The position numbers and the translations under genes are program-made. 64,000 nt of DNA from Oceaniglobus roseus (GTDB lineage Bacteria; Pseudomonadota; Alphaproteobacteria; Rhodobacterales; Rhodobacteraceae): contig NZ_PNOS01000009.1 in the NCBI RefSeq assembly GCF_002869745.1, positions 1 through 64,000 of the forward strand, written 5' to 3'. The notes under the pieces were generated by a model that saw only the letters and a program-made list of their open reading frames with translations, made no database searches and was not told the origin of the DNA. This document shows, in pieces, positions 55,937 through 64,000 of the stretch (positions are counted from its first letter, which is position 1; each line of letters begins with the position of its first letter).

Positions 55937-56815
55937 ATGAGCGACACCGAGACTTACCAACCCCCGAAGGTCTGGACCTGGGACGCCGAGAACGGCGGCC
56001 AGTTCGCCAAGACCAACCGCCCCATCGCCGGGCCGACCCACGACAAGGAGCTGCCGGTCGGCAAGCACCCGCTCCAGCTCTACTCGCTGGCCACGCCGAA
56101 CGGCGTGAAGGTGACGGTGATGCTGGAAGAGCTGCTGGCCCTCGGCAAGACCGGGGCCGAGTACGACGCCTGGCTGATCAAGATCGGCGACGGCGACCAG
56201 TTCGGCAGCGGCTTCGTCGAGGTCAACCCGAACTCGAAGATCCCCGCGCTGATGGACCACTCCACCACGCCGCCGACCCGGATCTTCGAATCCGGCGCGA
56301 TCCTCCTCTACCTCGCCGAGAAGCACGGCGCCTTCCTGCCGTCGGACCCCGCGAAGCGGCCCGAGATGCTGTCCTGGCTGATGTGGCAGATGGGCAGCGC
56401 GCCCTATCTCGGCGGCGGTTTCGGCCACTTCTACGCCTACGCGCCGGAGAAGATGGAATACCCGATCAACCGCTTCACCATGGAGGCGAAGCGGCAGCTC
56501 GACGTGCTCGACCGCCAGCTGGCCGAGCGGCCCTTCATCGCGGGCGACGAATACACCATCGCCGATATCGCGATCTGGCCCTGGTACGGCCAGCTGGTGC
56601 TCGGGCGGCTCTATTCCGCGGCCGAGTTCCTGGACGTCGAAAGCTACAAGAACGTCATGGCCTGGGCGAAGAAGATCGACGCCCGCCCCGCCGTACAGCG
56701 CGGCCGCATGGTGAACCGCGCCTTCGGCGAGCCCGAGCTGCAGCTGCACGAGCGCCACGACGCCTCGGATTTCGAGACGAAGACGCAGGACAAGATCGGC
56801 ACCGCCGCCGAGTGA
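55937..56815 (+). CDS. yghU: Glutathione-dependent disulfide-bond oxidoreductase, YghU-type GST
   Basis: A 292-residue nu-class glutathione transferase. The extended N-terminus ([18 protein letters not shown]) and the glutathione site [19 protein letters not shown] are typical of YghU, followed by [23 protein letters not shown] and [17 protein letters not shown]. The family reduces organic peroxides and disulfides with two glutathiones. Start ATG 55937 fits the YghU N-terminus. Confidence 0.94.
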   Translation: MSDTETYQPPKVWTWDAENGGQFAKTNRPIAGPTHDKELPVGKHPLQLYSLATPNGVKVTVMLEELLALGKTGAEYDAWLIKIGDGDQFGSGFVEVNPNSKIPALMDHSTTPPTRIFESGAILLYLAEKHGAFLPSDPAKRPEMLSWLMWQMGSAPYLGGGFGHFYAYAPEKMEYPINRFTMEAKRQLDVLDRQLAERPFIAGDEYTIADIAIWPWYGQLVLGRLYSAAEFLDVESYKNVMAWAKKIDARPAVQRGRMVNRAFGEPELQLHERHDASDFETKTQDKIGTAAE

Positions 56816-56834
56816 GCGCGGAATCATACCTGTC

Positions 56835-56862
56835 GCGCGGCGGTCCCTCGGGAACGCCGCGC
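56835..56862. terminator. Bidirectional hairpin between yghU and the enoyl-CoA hydratase gene
   Basis: GCGCGGCG and CGCCGCGC form an 8-bp stem that can extend inward through TCCC/GGGA. It lies in the 58-bp gap between the convergent yghU and hydratase genes, 19 bp past the yghU stop. No T-tract is present. Confidence 0.5.
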
Positions 56863-56873
56863 AGTGCGCCCGA

Positions 56874-57671
56874 TCAGACGCCGCGGAACACGGGCGCGCG
56901 TTTCTCCATGAACGCCCGCCGCCCCTCGGCATAGTCCGCGCTGTCATAGCAGGCCTTCACCAGCGCCTCGACCGCAGCAACGTCCGACCCGGGACGGATC
57001 GCCGCCTTCGCCGCCGTCACCGTCAGCGGCGCGTTGCCCGCGATGCGCCCGGCCAGCTCGTCCACCGTGGCCGCCAGCGCCTCGACCGGCACGACCCTGT
57101 TCACCAGCCCCATCGCCCGCGCCTCCGCCGCCGGGAACAGCGACGCGGTGAACATCACCTCCGCCGCAACCGACGGGCCCACCAGATCCACCAGCTTCCG
57201 GATCCCCTCGACGCCATAGCCAAGCCCCATCCGCGCCGCCGTGATGCCAAGCCGCGCATCCTCGGCCGCGATGCGCATGTCGCAGGCCAGCGCCAGCCCC
57301 ATGCCGCCGCCCACGCAGAAGCCGCGGATCATCGCGATCGTCGGTTTCGGGAAGGCCCAGAGCGCCCGGTCCGCCCCCTCGGACACGCGGTTGTAATCGG
57401 CGATCGCCGCCTCCGACGCGCGCTGCGACTCGAACTCCGAGATGTCGGCGCCCGAGACGAAGGCCCTGTCGCCCGCGCCGCTCAGCACCACCACGCGCAC
57501 CGCGTCGTCGGCCGCAAGCTGCGCCAGCGCATCCGTCAGCCCCTGCCACATGGCGAGCGACATCGCGTTGCGCTTCTCGGGCCGGTTGAACAGCACGTGG
57601 CCGACCGCCCCCGTCCGCGAGGCGACGATCAGCCCCCCGGCCAGCTCCTGCCGCATCTCGGCCGCGCTCAC
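56874..57671 (-). CDS. Enoyl-CoA hydratase/isomerase family protein
   Basis: A 265-residue crotonase-fold protein. It has NRPEKRNAMSLAMWQGL, the oxyanion-hole segments AFVSGADISEFE and IRGFCVGGGMGLALACD, and LGITAARMGLGYGVEGIRKL. The substrate acyl-CoA cannot be read from sequence. The start is GTG 57671, overlapping the SDR stop (GTGA). It is the last gene of a set with an SDR and a cupin. Confidence 0.9.
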   Translation of the reverse strand: MSAAEMRQELAGGLIVASRTGAVGHVLFNRPEKRNAMSLAMWQGLTDALAQLAADDAVRVVVLSGAGDRAFVSGADISEFESQRASEAAIADYNRVSEGADRALWAFPKPTIAMIRGFCVGGGMGLALACDMRIAAEDARLGITAARMGLGYGVEGIRKLVDLVGPSVAAEVMFTASLFPAAEARAMGLVNRVVPVEALAATVDELAGRIAGNAPLTVTAAKAAIRPGSDVAAVEALVKACYDSADYAEGRRAFMEKRAPVFRGV

Positions 57672-58456
57672 GTCCAGCGCCCGCCGCCGTCCATGTCCAC
57701 GACCGTGCCCGACAGGTACTGGACTTTCGGCGAGGACAGCATGACGGCCATCGCCGCCACCTCCTCGGGCCGCTTCGGGCGGCCGAAGGGGAAGGCGGCG
57801 GGGTCGATCAGCTCGCGCCAGCGGCTCTCGTCGCCCAGCTGTTCCGCCGCACGCCCGCGATAGTTGCGCCCCATCCGGTCGGTCAGGGTGGCCGAGGGGT
57901 TGATGCCGAACACACGCACCCCGTCCGCCGGCGTCTCGGCGCCGAGCGCCTGGGTGAAGCCGATCAGCGCCGCGTTTCCGGCGGCGCCGATGATGTAGGA
58001 GGGCCGCGTCGCCCGCCCGCCCATGCCGATGATGTTGACGATGGTGCCCGCCCGCTTCTCGCGCATCCGCGCGACGTAGAGCTTGCAGAGGTGGATGTAG
58101 CCGAAGACCTTCAGCGCCCAGCCCTCGTGGAAATCCTCCATCGAGACCTCGGCGAGCGATCCCGACCGGATCGCCCCGGCGTTGTTCACCAGCACATCGA
58201 CGTCCGGCACGGCCGAGAACAGCGCCCCCCGGCCCGTGTCGGTGGACAGGTCGGCCGCCAGCGTGTCGGCGGCGATCCCCTCGGCCCGCAGCCCCTCCGC
58301 CGCGGCCTCCAGCGCCTCGGCGTTGCGCGCGACCAGCGTCACCGCCGCGCCCTCGGCCCCGAACGCCCGCGCCGTCGCCAGCCCGATGCCCTTCGATCCG
58401 CCGGTGACCAGCACCTTCTTTCCGCCCAGTTCCAGATCCATCCCGTCCTCACTCAC
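57668..58456 (-). CDS. Short-chain dehydrogenase/reductase with altered catalytic residues
   Basis: A 262-residue SDR. The cofactor motif TGGSKGIG (18-25) and NNAG (91-94) are intact, and the catalytic Tyr is Y154. The usual catalytic Ser is replaced (NIIG at 141-144) and the Lys of YxxxK is missing; after a three-residue insertion an Asn (N161) aligns with it. It may be a divergent dehydrogenase or a non-enzymatic relative. GTG start overlapping the cupin stop (GTGA). Confidence 0.88.
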   Translation of the reverse strand: MSEDGMDLELGGKKVLVTGGSKGIGLATARAFGAEGAAVTLVARNAEALEAAAEGLRAEGIAADTLAADLSTDTGRGALFSAVPDVDVLVNNAGAIRSGSLAEVSMEDFHEGWALKVFGYIHLCKLYVARMREKRAGTIVNIIGMGGRATRPSYIIGAAGNAALIGFTQALGAETPADGVRVFGINPSATLTDRMGRNYRGRAAEQLGDESRWRELIDPAAFPFGRPKRPEEVAAMAVMLSSPKVQYLSGTVVDMDGGGRWT

Positions 58457-58803
58457 AGGTAGTAATGCGTTTCAAGCAGCAGGCAGCCCTCGTCCGAGGC
58501 GAAGGGACCATGCGCCGTGCCCGGCGGCCGGCAGACATAGGCCGGCGCGCGGTGTTCGACCCCGCCGACCCGCAGCGCGCCGTCGACCAGGAAGGCCTCC
58601 TCCCAGTGGTCGTGGCGCGACACGCGGTCGAGCACGGTGCCGGGCAGGAAGCGCACCAGCCGCGTGCGGGCGCCGGTCTTTTGCGCCTCGTCCAGCCCCT
58701 CGGCGAGCGGCTTGATCTCGATCCCCGGCACGCCCTCCACCGGCGCGAAGCCCTCCGACAGATCGACGCCGGCCAGCGGCACCTCGGGCTTGGTCACGGA
58801 CAT
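58453..58803 (-). CDS. Cupin domain protein
   Basis: A 116-residue single cupin domain. The metal-binding motif 1 is in SRHDHWEEAFLVDG (His, His, Glu) and motif 2 in RPPGTAHGPFASDEG, with a likely fourth His. Similar small cupins act as isomerases, dioxygenases or binding proteins; which one is unknown. First gene of the cupin-SDR-hydratase set and divergent from the CoA transferase. Confidence 0.88.
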   Translation of the reverse strand: MSVTKPEVPLAGVDLSEGFAPVEGVPGIEIKPLAEGLDEAQKTGARTRLVRFLPGTVLDRVSRHDHWEEAFLVDGALRVGGVEHRAPAYVCRPPGTAHGPFASDEGCLLLETHYYL

Positions 58804-58987
58804 CTCGGCACCTCGCGGGCAGGGGACACGACGCTGGCGTGAAGCGCGCGGCGGCCCGCGTCAAGCCCTTCCGCCCGCCCGCGTCCTGCCGGCACCGGCA
58901 AAACCCGCTGGACCCTCCGGCCCGCGGCGACGATACCTGATGCGTCCGCCGCCCTGCCGCGCGGAGCAGCGAAAGGCACGAAGGACG

Positions 58988-60163
58988 ATGAGCGCCCTCT
59001 CCCATCTCCGCATCCTCGACCTGACCCGCGTGCGCGCGGGGCCCCACTGCTGCCGACTGCTGGCGGATTTCGGGGCCGACGTGGTCAAGGTCGAGGCGCC
59101 GAACGGGCAGGAGCGCAACGCGGGCGTCTCGGGCGACCGGCACGGCCATGACATGCAGAACCTGCACCGCAACAAACGCTCGATCACCATCGACCTGAAG
59201 CATCCCGAGGGGCGCGCGCTGCTGCTGCGCATGGCAGAGCGCGCCGACGTGGTGGTCGAGAACTATCGCCCCGCCGTGAAGACCCGCCTCGGCATCGACT
59301 ATGCCGCGCTGTCGGCGGTGAACCCGCGGATCGTCCTCGCCTCGATCTCGGGTTTCGGGCAGACCGGCCCCTACGCGGACCGCGCAGGCTACGACCAGAT
59401 CGCGCAGGGCATGGGCGGGCTGATGGCCACGACAGGCTTTGCCGACGGGCCGCCGGTGCGGGCCGGAACGGCGGTGGCGGACCTGTCGGCGGGGCTCTAT
59501 GCCGCGACCGGCATCCTCGTCGCGCTGGCCGAGCGCGAGGTGTCGGGGCGGGGGCAGTGGGTGCAGACCTCGCTTCTGCAGGCGCAGATCGCGCTGATGG
59601 ACTTCCAGGCGGCACGCTACCTGATGGACGGCGTGGTGCCCGGGCGGGCGGGCAACGACCATCCGACCGTCACCCCCATGGGCGTGGTCGAGACGGCGGA
59701 CGGCCATCTGAACCTCGGCGTCGGCGGTGACGGCCAGTGGCGGGCGCTCTGCGAGGCGCTGGAGCGGCCCGACTGGCGCGACGATCCCGCCTTCGCCGCG
59801 ATGTCCGACCGCACCGCGCGGCGGGACGAGATCTGGGCCCTGCTGCGCCCGGTGTTCCGCACCAGGACCTCGGCCGAATGGCTGGACCTGCTCGAAGCCC
59901 CCGGCGTGCCCGCGGGACCGATCCTGACCATGGATCAGGTCTTCGACGATCCCCAAGTGCGCCACCTGAACATGGCGCAGGGCGTTCGGCACCCGGCGCG
60001 CGGCGAGGTCCGCCTCGTCGCCCAGCCGGTCGACCTGTCGCGCACGCCCGCCGCGCTGCGCACCCCCGTGCCCGAGGCGGGAGAACACACCGCCGCGGTG
60101 CTGGCCGAATACGGCCTCGCGCCGGACGAGATCGCGGGGCTGCGCGCCGCGGGCGCGATCTGA
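58988..60163 (+). CDS. CaiB/BaiF family (class III) CoA transferase
   Basis: A 391-residue class III CoA transferase. It has LSHLRILDLTRVRAGPHCCR at the start, GADVVKVEAP, the catalytic Asp at about D136 in AGYDQIAQGMGGLM, and RWLDL-like and GVPAGPILT segments toward the C-terminus. It moves CoA between carboxylic acids. The substrate is unknown; carnitine-type CaiB is possible but not shown, as the carnitine operon here does not need it. AAGGA precedes the ATG closely. Confidence 0.92.
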   Translation: MSALSHLRILDLTRVRAGPHCCRLLADFGADVVKVEAPNGQERNAGVSGDRHGHDMQNLHRNKRSITIDLKHPEGRALLLRMAERADVVVENYRPAVKTRLGIDYAALSAVNPRIVLASISGFGQTGPYADRAGYDQIAQGMGGLMATTGFADGPPVRAGTAVADLSAGLYAATGILVALAEREVSGRGQWVQTSLLQAQIALMDFQAARYLMDGVVPGRAGNDHPTVTPMGVVETADGHLNLGVGGDGQWRALCEALERPDWRDDPAFAAMSDRTARRDEIWALLRPVFRTRTSAEWLDLLEAPGVPAGPILTMDQVFDDPQVRHLNMAQGVRHPARGEVRLVAQPVDLSRTPAALRTPVPEAGEHTAAVLAEYGLAPDEIAGLRAAGAI

Positions 60164-60240
60164 GCGGCCTCGCGGATGAGACAGCCCATCGCACGCAGGC
60201 GCCGCCATTCCGGACTCCTCCCGACCGCGAGGCATCCCTG

Positions 60241-61455
60241 ATGGTCAGCGCGTCCGAAACCCTTCCCCGCGCCACCGGCCGCATCCGCTGGACGCTGCTT
60301 CTGGGGGTCTGGCTGATCTACTTCTGCTTCGGCCTGACCTCGGCCGTCATGGCCCCGATGGTCGGCCTCATCCGCAGCGATCTGGACGCGGGCAACGCTG
60401 CCATGGGCGCGGTGCTCGGCGCGTGGCAGCTGGCCTACATCTTCGCCGCCATCCCCTGCGGCATCCTGCTGGACCGGCTCGGCGTGCGCTGGATGCTGGT
60501 GGCTTCCTGCGCCGTCATGGCGCTGTCCGCCACCGCCCGCGCGCTGTCCGACACGCCGCTCCAGCTCTGGCTCGCCGTGGCCTTCTTCGGTCTCGGCGGC
60601 CCGATGATCTCGATCGGCGCGCCGAAGCTCATCACCGGGCTGTTCCGGGGGGCGCAGCGGGGCGGGGCGATGGGCGTCTACATGACCGGGCCGTTCCTCG
60701 GCGGCATCGCCGGGCTCGCGCTGACCCATACCGTGCTGCTGCCGGCCTTCGGCGACTGGCGCGGCGTCCTTCTTGCCGTCGCGGCCTTCGTCGCCCTCGC
60801 CGGGCTCTGCTGGGCGGTGCTGACCGCGCTGCCGGGTTTCGCCGAGGCGAGCCACCAGGAGGGGCAGGGGAAGAAGTTCGACCTCTCCGCCTTCGGCGCG
60901 CTGCTGCGCTACCCGGAGGTGCAGCTGATCCTCGTGATGAGCATCGGCATCTTCTTCATCAACCACGGCATGAACAACTGGCTGCCCGAGCTTCTGGTCG
61001 CGGGCGGCCTTTCGCCCACCGACGCGGGGTACTGGGCCGCCTGTTCCACCGCAGTCTGCATCCTCGGCGCCGTCGCCGTGCCGCGCCTCGCCACGCCCGA
61101 GCGGCGGATCGGCGCGATGGCGGGGCTCTTCGCCGCGGCCCTGGCGGCGAGCCTGCTGCTCCAGTTCCCGCCGGGCCCGCCGGTCGCCCTGGCACTGGTG
61201 CTGCAGGGGATCGCGCGCGGCTCGATGATGACGGTGGCGATCATGCTTTTGATGGAGAGCAAGGGCGTGCCCGCCGACCGGCTGGGCCTTGCCGGGGGGC
61301 TGTTCTTCACCATGGCCGAGATCGGCGGCGTCCTCGGCCCCGTGACCTTCGGCGTGCTCTCGGCGGCCACCGGCGGCTTCGCGGCACCGCTCGCCGCGAT
61401 GAGCCTCGTCTGCGTGGTGCTGATGGGCGTGCTCTGGCGGCTGCGCGGGGCCTGA
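60241..61455 (+). CDS. MFS transporter (CynX/NimT-like)
   Basis: A 404-residue, twelve-span major facilitator. The loop-2 signature is GILLDRLGVRWMLV near residue 76. Similar CynX-like carriers move small organic or inorganic anions. It follows the CoA transferase gene by 77 bp in the same direction and probably imports the acid that the CoA transferase activates. That link is from context. Confidence 0.88.
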   Translation: MVSASETLPRATGRIRWTLLLGVWLIYFCFGLTSAVMAPMVGLIRSDLDAGNAAMGAVLGAWQLAYIFAAIPCGILLDRLGVRWMLVASCAVMALSATARALSDTPLQLWLAVAFFGLGGPMISIGAPKLITGLFRGAQRGGAMGVYMTGPFLGGIAGLALTHTVLLPAFGDWRGVLLAVAAFVALAGLCWAVLTALPGFAEASHQEGQGKKFDLSAFGALLRYPEVQLILVMSIGIFFINHGMNNWLPELLVAGGLSPTDAGYWAACSTAVCILGAVAVPRLATPERRIGAMAGLFAAALAASLLLQFPPGPPVALALVLQGIARGSMMTVAIMLLMESKGVPADRLGLAGGLFFTMAEIGGVLGPVTFGVLSAATGGFAAPLAAMSLVCVVLMGVLWRLRGA

Positions 61456-61458
61456 GGC

Positions 61459-62130
61459 TCAGGCTCCCGCCGCGCCGACGTAGGCCGCGAGGAACACGCG
61501 CACCGCCGCCGCCACGTTCGCCTCCAGCGCCTCGCGCGGGGGCGGAGCGGTCATCGCACCGAACAGGCGCGGCCGCCAGATGCCCGAGGTGGTGAGGTCG
61601 ACGAACTGGTAGGCCGCGAGTCGCGTGTCGGGGATGGCGAGCCGCCCGGCGGCCACCTCGCGGTCGAGAAACCGGCTGAGCCCCCGCTGCGCCCGCTGCG
61701 CGCCGCCCTGGTAGAAGCGCGCGCCGAGGTCCGGCATCCGCTCGGCCGTGCCGATGATGATGCGCTGCGCCTTGATCACCTGGTCCGAGCAGATGATCTC
61801 GGCCAGCCGCAGCCCGTAGCGGGTCAGCTTCTCGGGGATCGACAGGTCGCGGTCGAGGATCTGGTCCACGTCCGCGAACAGCCGGTCGCGCTCGCCCTCG
61901 ATCATGGCGACGAACAGCTCTTCCTTGCTGGAGAAGTAGACGTAGAGCGTGCTCTTCGACACGCCCGCGGCGGCGCGGATGTCGTTCATGCTGGCGGCGT
62001 CGAACCCCGACTCGAGGAAGACGCGCAGCGCCCCCTTCAGGATCTGGTCGCGCTTGGCCGGATCCTCGCCGGCGGCATGGCGGCGCGCGGCCTCGGGATT
62101 GCACGTTTTCTGGGCGTTCTCTGCAAACAC
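61459..62130 (-). CDS. TetR family transcriptional repressor
   Basis: A 223-residue regulator with a TetR helix-turn-helix at about 27-70 (RDQILKGALRVFLESGFDAASMNDI, AGVSKSTLYVYFSSKEEL given in parts) and a C-terminal AefR-like ligand domain. The start is taken at GTG 62130, which has GAAGGGA at normal spacing; an ATG at 62157 has no ribosome-binding site and lies in the operator region. It probably represses itself and the divergent efflux genes. Confidence 0.88.
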   Translation of the reverse strand: MFAENAQKTCNPEAARRHAAGEDPAKRDQILKGALRVFLESGFDAASMNDIRAAAGVSKSTLYVYFSSKEELFVAMIEGERDRLFADVDQILDRDLSIPEKLTRYGLRLAEIICSDQVIKAQRIIIGTAERMPDLGARFYQGGAQRAQRGLSRFLDREVAAGRLAIPDTRLAAYQFVDLTTSGIWRPRLFGAMTAPPPREALEANVAAAVRVFLAAYVGAAGA

Positions 62131-62160
62131 GGCGGGTTCCCTTCTGCTCGCCCCCATATA

Positions 62161-62180
62161 ATCGAACCAGGTGGTTCGAT
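62161..62180. promoter_or_regulatory. TetR-type operator 1
   Basis: ATCGAACCAGGTGGTTCGAT has 9-bp arms around a GG centre. It lies 31 bp upstream of the tetR start and beside an A/T-rich TTATAT that could be its -10 element, so repressor binding would shut off tetR itself. Confidence 0.7.
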
Positions 62181-62186
62181 AAACCC

Positions 62187-62215
62187 TTGATCCCTGCGTC
62201 ACCCTGCACTAGGTG
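62187..62215 (+). promoter_or_regulatory. Candidate promoter of the HlyD-type efflux gene
   Basis: TTGATC (62187-62192) and TAGGTG (62210-62215) are spaced by 17 bp. It lies between the two operators, so a repressor bound at both would cover it. The -10 is a poor match, so confidence is limited. Confidence 0.35.
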
Positions 62216-62221
62216 CTGGAT

Positions 62222-62237
62222 CGAACCGAACGGTTCG
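62222..62237. promoter_or_regulatory. TetR-type operator 2
   Basis: CGAACCGAACGGTTCG is a 7-bp-arm inverted repeat of the same kind as operator 1 (CGAACCA-GG-TGGTTCG). It lies 40 bp upstream of the hlyD-type start. The two operator centres are 59 bp apart, on opposite sides of the likely efflux promoter. Confidence 0.65.
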
Positions 62238-62277
62238 GTCCGGATGGGCCGTTCCGCAGGACAGAAGGACCGCCCCC

Positions 62278-63507
62278 ATGTCGCGCCACGACCGCAGCCT
62301 GAAGACCGTCGCCCCCGCACCGCTTCCCCTGCGCCCGCAGGACGAGACCGCCCGCGCGCCCGAGCCCGAGACGCCGGCGCAGGCCGCGCCGCCGCAGGAG
62401 ACGCAAGACAGGGCACCGGAGGCGCCGAAGAAGGGCGGGAAGAAGAAGAAGGCGGTGCTGGGCCTGATCGCGGCCGCCGTTCTGGCCGCGGGCGCCTACG
62501 AGGGGCACCATTACTGGACCGTCGGCCGCTTCATGGTCGAGACGGACGACGCCTATGTGAATGCCGACATCACCCTGATCTCCAGCCGCGTGCAGGGCTA
62601 TGTGTCCGAGGTGCCGGTGCAGGCGAACCAGCATGTAAAGGCGGGCGAGGTGCTGATCCGGCTCGAAGACGGCGATTACCGCAACGCTCTGGACACCGCC
62701 CAGAGCCGGTACGAGACCGCGGGCGACACGCTGGCCCGGATCGACGCGCAGATCGAGGCGGCAGAGGCTGCCGTGACCCAGGCCGAGGCCGGGCGCGACG
62801 CGGCCGAGGCGCAGCTTCAGAACGCCACCACCAGCGCGGACCGCGTGCGCAACCTGACGGAGCGCAAGGTCGCGGCCCAGGCCCAGCTCGACTCCGCGAC
62901 CGAGGCGCTGGCCACCGCGACCGCCAACGTCGCCCAGGCGGAGGCCGCCATCGCCAGCGCGACGGCGCAGGTCGACGTGCTGCGCGCCCAGAAGGCCGAG
63001 GCCGAGGGCCAGCGGCACGAGCTGGAACTGGCCGTCGAGCAGGCGAAACGCAATCTCGACCGCACCGTGCTGCGCGCCCCCGCCGACGGCACGCTGGCCG
63101 CGCTGCAACTGGAGAAGGGCGACCTTGTCGCGCCCGGCACCCGGCTGGCCGCGCTGGTCCCCGACAGCGGGCTCTATGTCGAGGCGAACTACAAGGAGAC
63201 GCAGCTTCCGGGCATCGAACCCGGCGCTACGGTCCACCTGACCTTCGACGCGCTGCCCGACCGGACCTTCGAGGGCCACGTGCAGTCCGTCGCCCCCGCC
63301 ACCGGCTCGGTCTTCTCGCTGCTGCCCGCCGACAATGCCACGGGCAACTTCACCAAGGTCGTGCAGCGCGTTCCCGTCCGCATCGCCCTGCCGCCCGAAG
63401 CGGTGGAGACGGGCAAGCTGCGCGCGGGCCTCTCGGTGATCGCCGAGGTCGACAGCCGCACCGCCGACGGCGAGACGCCGACCGCCGTCGCGGCCCTGTC
63501 GGAGTGA
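62278..63507 (+). CDS. HlyD/EmrA family efflux adaptor
   Basis: A 409-residue membrane fusion protein: a basic, Pro-rich cytoplasmic start, one span at about 60-78, the biotinyl-lipoyl-like half [21 protein letters not shown], a long coiled coil (about 130-250, rich in AEAA and AQ repeats) and the barrel part [20 protein letters not shown]. It bridges the inner-membrane MFS pump to an outer-membrane channel. GAAGGA precedes the ATG. Coding overlaps nothing; the pump gene starts 6 bp after it. Confidence 0.93.
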   Translation: MSRHDRSLKTVAPAPLPLRPQDETARAPEPETPAQAAPPQETQDRAPEAPKKGGKKKKAVLGLIAAAVLAAGAYEGHHYWTVGRFMVETDDAYVNADITLISSRVQGYVSEVPVQANQHVKAGEVLIRLEDGDYRNALDTAQSRYETAGDTLARIDAQIEAAEAAVTQAEAGRDAAEAQLQNATTSADRVRNLTERKVAAQAQLDSATEALATATANVAQAEAAIASATAQVDVLRAQKAEAEGQRHELELAVEQAKRNLDRTVLRAPADGTLAALQLEKGDLVAPGTRLAALVPDSGLYVEANYKETQLPGIEPGATVHLTFDALPDRTFEGHVQSVAPATGSVFSLLPADNATGNFTKVVQRVPVRIALPPEAVETGKLRAGLSVIAEVDSRTADGETPTAVAALSE

Positions 63508-63513
63508 TGCGCC

Positions 63514-64000
63514 ATGGCCGCCGTCGCAGAGCAGGGCGCGACCGAGCTGACGCCCCGGAAGATCGTCGCGTTCTTCGTGATGGTCTTCGGGATGTTCATG
63601 GCGATCCTCGACATCCAGATCGTCTCGGCCTCGCTACCTGACATCCAGGCCGGTCTCGGCGCCTCCCCGGACGAGATCAGCTGGGTGCAGACCTCCTACC
63701 TGATCGCCGAGGTGGTGATGATCCCGCTCTCGGGCTTCCTTGCCCGGGTGATGTCGACCCGCCTTCTGTTCGCCACCGCCGCCGCGGGCTTCACCGCGGC
63801 CAGCTTCATGTGCGCGACCTCCTCGACCATCTCCGAGATGATCATCTGGCGCGCCGCGCAGGGCTTCCTTGGCGGCGGCATGATCCCGTCGGTCTTCGCC
63901 GCGGCCTTCACCATCTTCCCGCCCTCCAAGCGCGCCGTCGTCTCGCCGATGATCGGCCTCGTCGCCACGCTGGCGCCCACCGTGGGGCCGACCATCGGCG
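63514..64000 (+). CDS. DHA2-family (EmrB/QacA) MFS efflux pump, 5' part
   Basis: The first 162 codons of a 14-span drug/proton antiporter; the gene runs off the window. Visible are MVFGMFMAILDIQIVSASLP in span 1, ISWVQTSYLIAEVVMIPLSG in span 2, GFLARVMSTRLLF and RAAQGFLGGGMIPSVFAAAF. These are EmrB landmarks. It starts 6 bp past the HlyD stop with GGAG before the ATG. With the adaptor it should expel toxic compounds sensed by the TetR protein. Confidence 0.92.
   Translation, partial: MAAVAEQGATELTPRKIVAFFVMVFGMFMAILDIQIVSASLPDIQAGLGASPDEISWVQTSYLIAEVVMIPLSGFLARVMSTRLLFATAAAGFTAASFMCATSSTISEMIIWRAAQGFLGGGMIPSVFAAAFTIFPPSKRAVVSPMIGLVATLAPTVGPTIG

Noticed and set aside
58988-60163. Assigning the CoA transferase as carnitine-specific CaiB
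   Set aside because: It is not in the carnitine operon, and the dehydrogenase-BKACE route acts on free carnitine, so there is no support beyond the general family name.

Overview
The window is very GC-rich, gene-dense chromosomal DNA from an alphaproteobacterium of the order Rhodobacterales (Rhodobacter/Roseobacter relatives). The evidence is the gene content and order: a TCA-cycle block (mdh, sucC, sucD, odhA, odhB, lpd) next to sdhCDAB and to four ethylmalonyl-CoA pathway genes (mcl2, mch, ecm, ccr). To my knowledge this arrangement resembles the Rhodobacter sphaeroides one. A LuxI/LuxR pair, an HvrA-like H-NS protein and a consensus CtrA box fit the same group. The genus cannot be named from sequence alone.

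Layout. 1-2388: the 3' tail of an unknown gene, tRNA-Ala(GGC), a FYDLN-acid protein, a YgjP-like metallopeptidase and a GntR regulator. 2389-4151: a SulP anion transporter flanked by two near-identical copies of a 73-bp double-hairpin repeat. 4152-16909: the TCA operon, read leftwards, from mdh (own terminator) through sucC, sucD, odhA and odhB to lpd, with small membrane or lipoprotein genes between the enzymes. 17059-20982: a TSUP exporter, then mcl2-nnrU-DUF1737-mch with overlapping start and stop codons. 21241-26460: a NodB-fold deacetylase and sdhCDA-(two small exported proteins)-sdhB. 26462-29021: a glycosyltransferase, an FkbM methyltransferase, deoD and an H-NS-like protein. 29169-34090: ecm, divergent from an acyltransferase that is followed by ccr. 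34244-36035: a CtrA box, a 71-codon gene overlapping luxR, and luxI. 36077-39473: a RecD-like helicase and a TIGR02186/TSUP pair. 39556-45926: a nucleoside-type BMP ABC importer with a purine nucleoside phosphorylase. 46138-49578: rimI, tsaB, a NifU-like protein, a Tat-exported dioxygenase-like protein with a haem membrane partner, and a universal stress protein. 49646-55709: an aminotransferase and a carnitine-degradation operon that also encodes a hydrolase, a lipoprotein and a lipocalin. 55937-61455: a YghU-type GST and an acyl-CoA catabolic cluster (enoyl-CoA hydratase, atypical SDR, cupin, CaiB-type CoA transferase, MFS). 61459-64000: a TetR repressor divergent from an EmrAB-type efflux pair cut by the window edge.

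How the parts fit. The middle of the window is largely a central-carbon locus: TCA oxidation plus C2 assimilation through crotonyl-CoA carboxylation, ethylmalonyl-CoA mutase, mesaconyl-CoA hydratase and malyl-CoA thioesterase. The flanks feed it (carnitine to betaine plus acetyl-CoA; nucleosides to bases plus sugar phosphates) or sense density and cell cycle (LuxRI, CtrA box). I found no prophage, transposase, CRISPR array or rRNA. The most unusual signals are the cis elements: paired 12-bp repeats before ccr, tandem palindromes before sucC and before sdhC, a CtrA box before the quorum-sensing genes, a dispersed hairpin repeat family, and a REP-like palindrome translated in frame inside the carnitine dehydrogenase fusion. 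All functions are read from sequence and memory of protein families; no database search was run.
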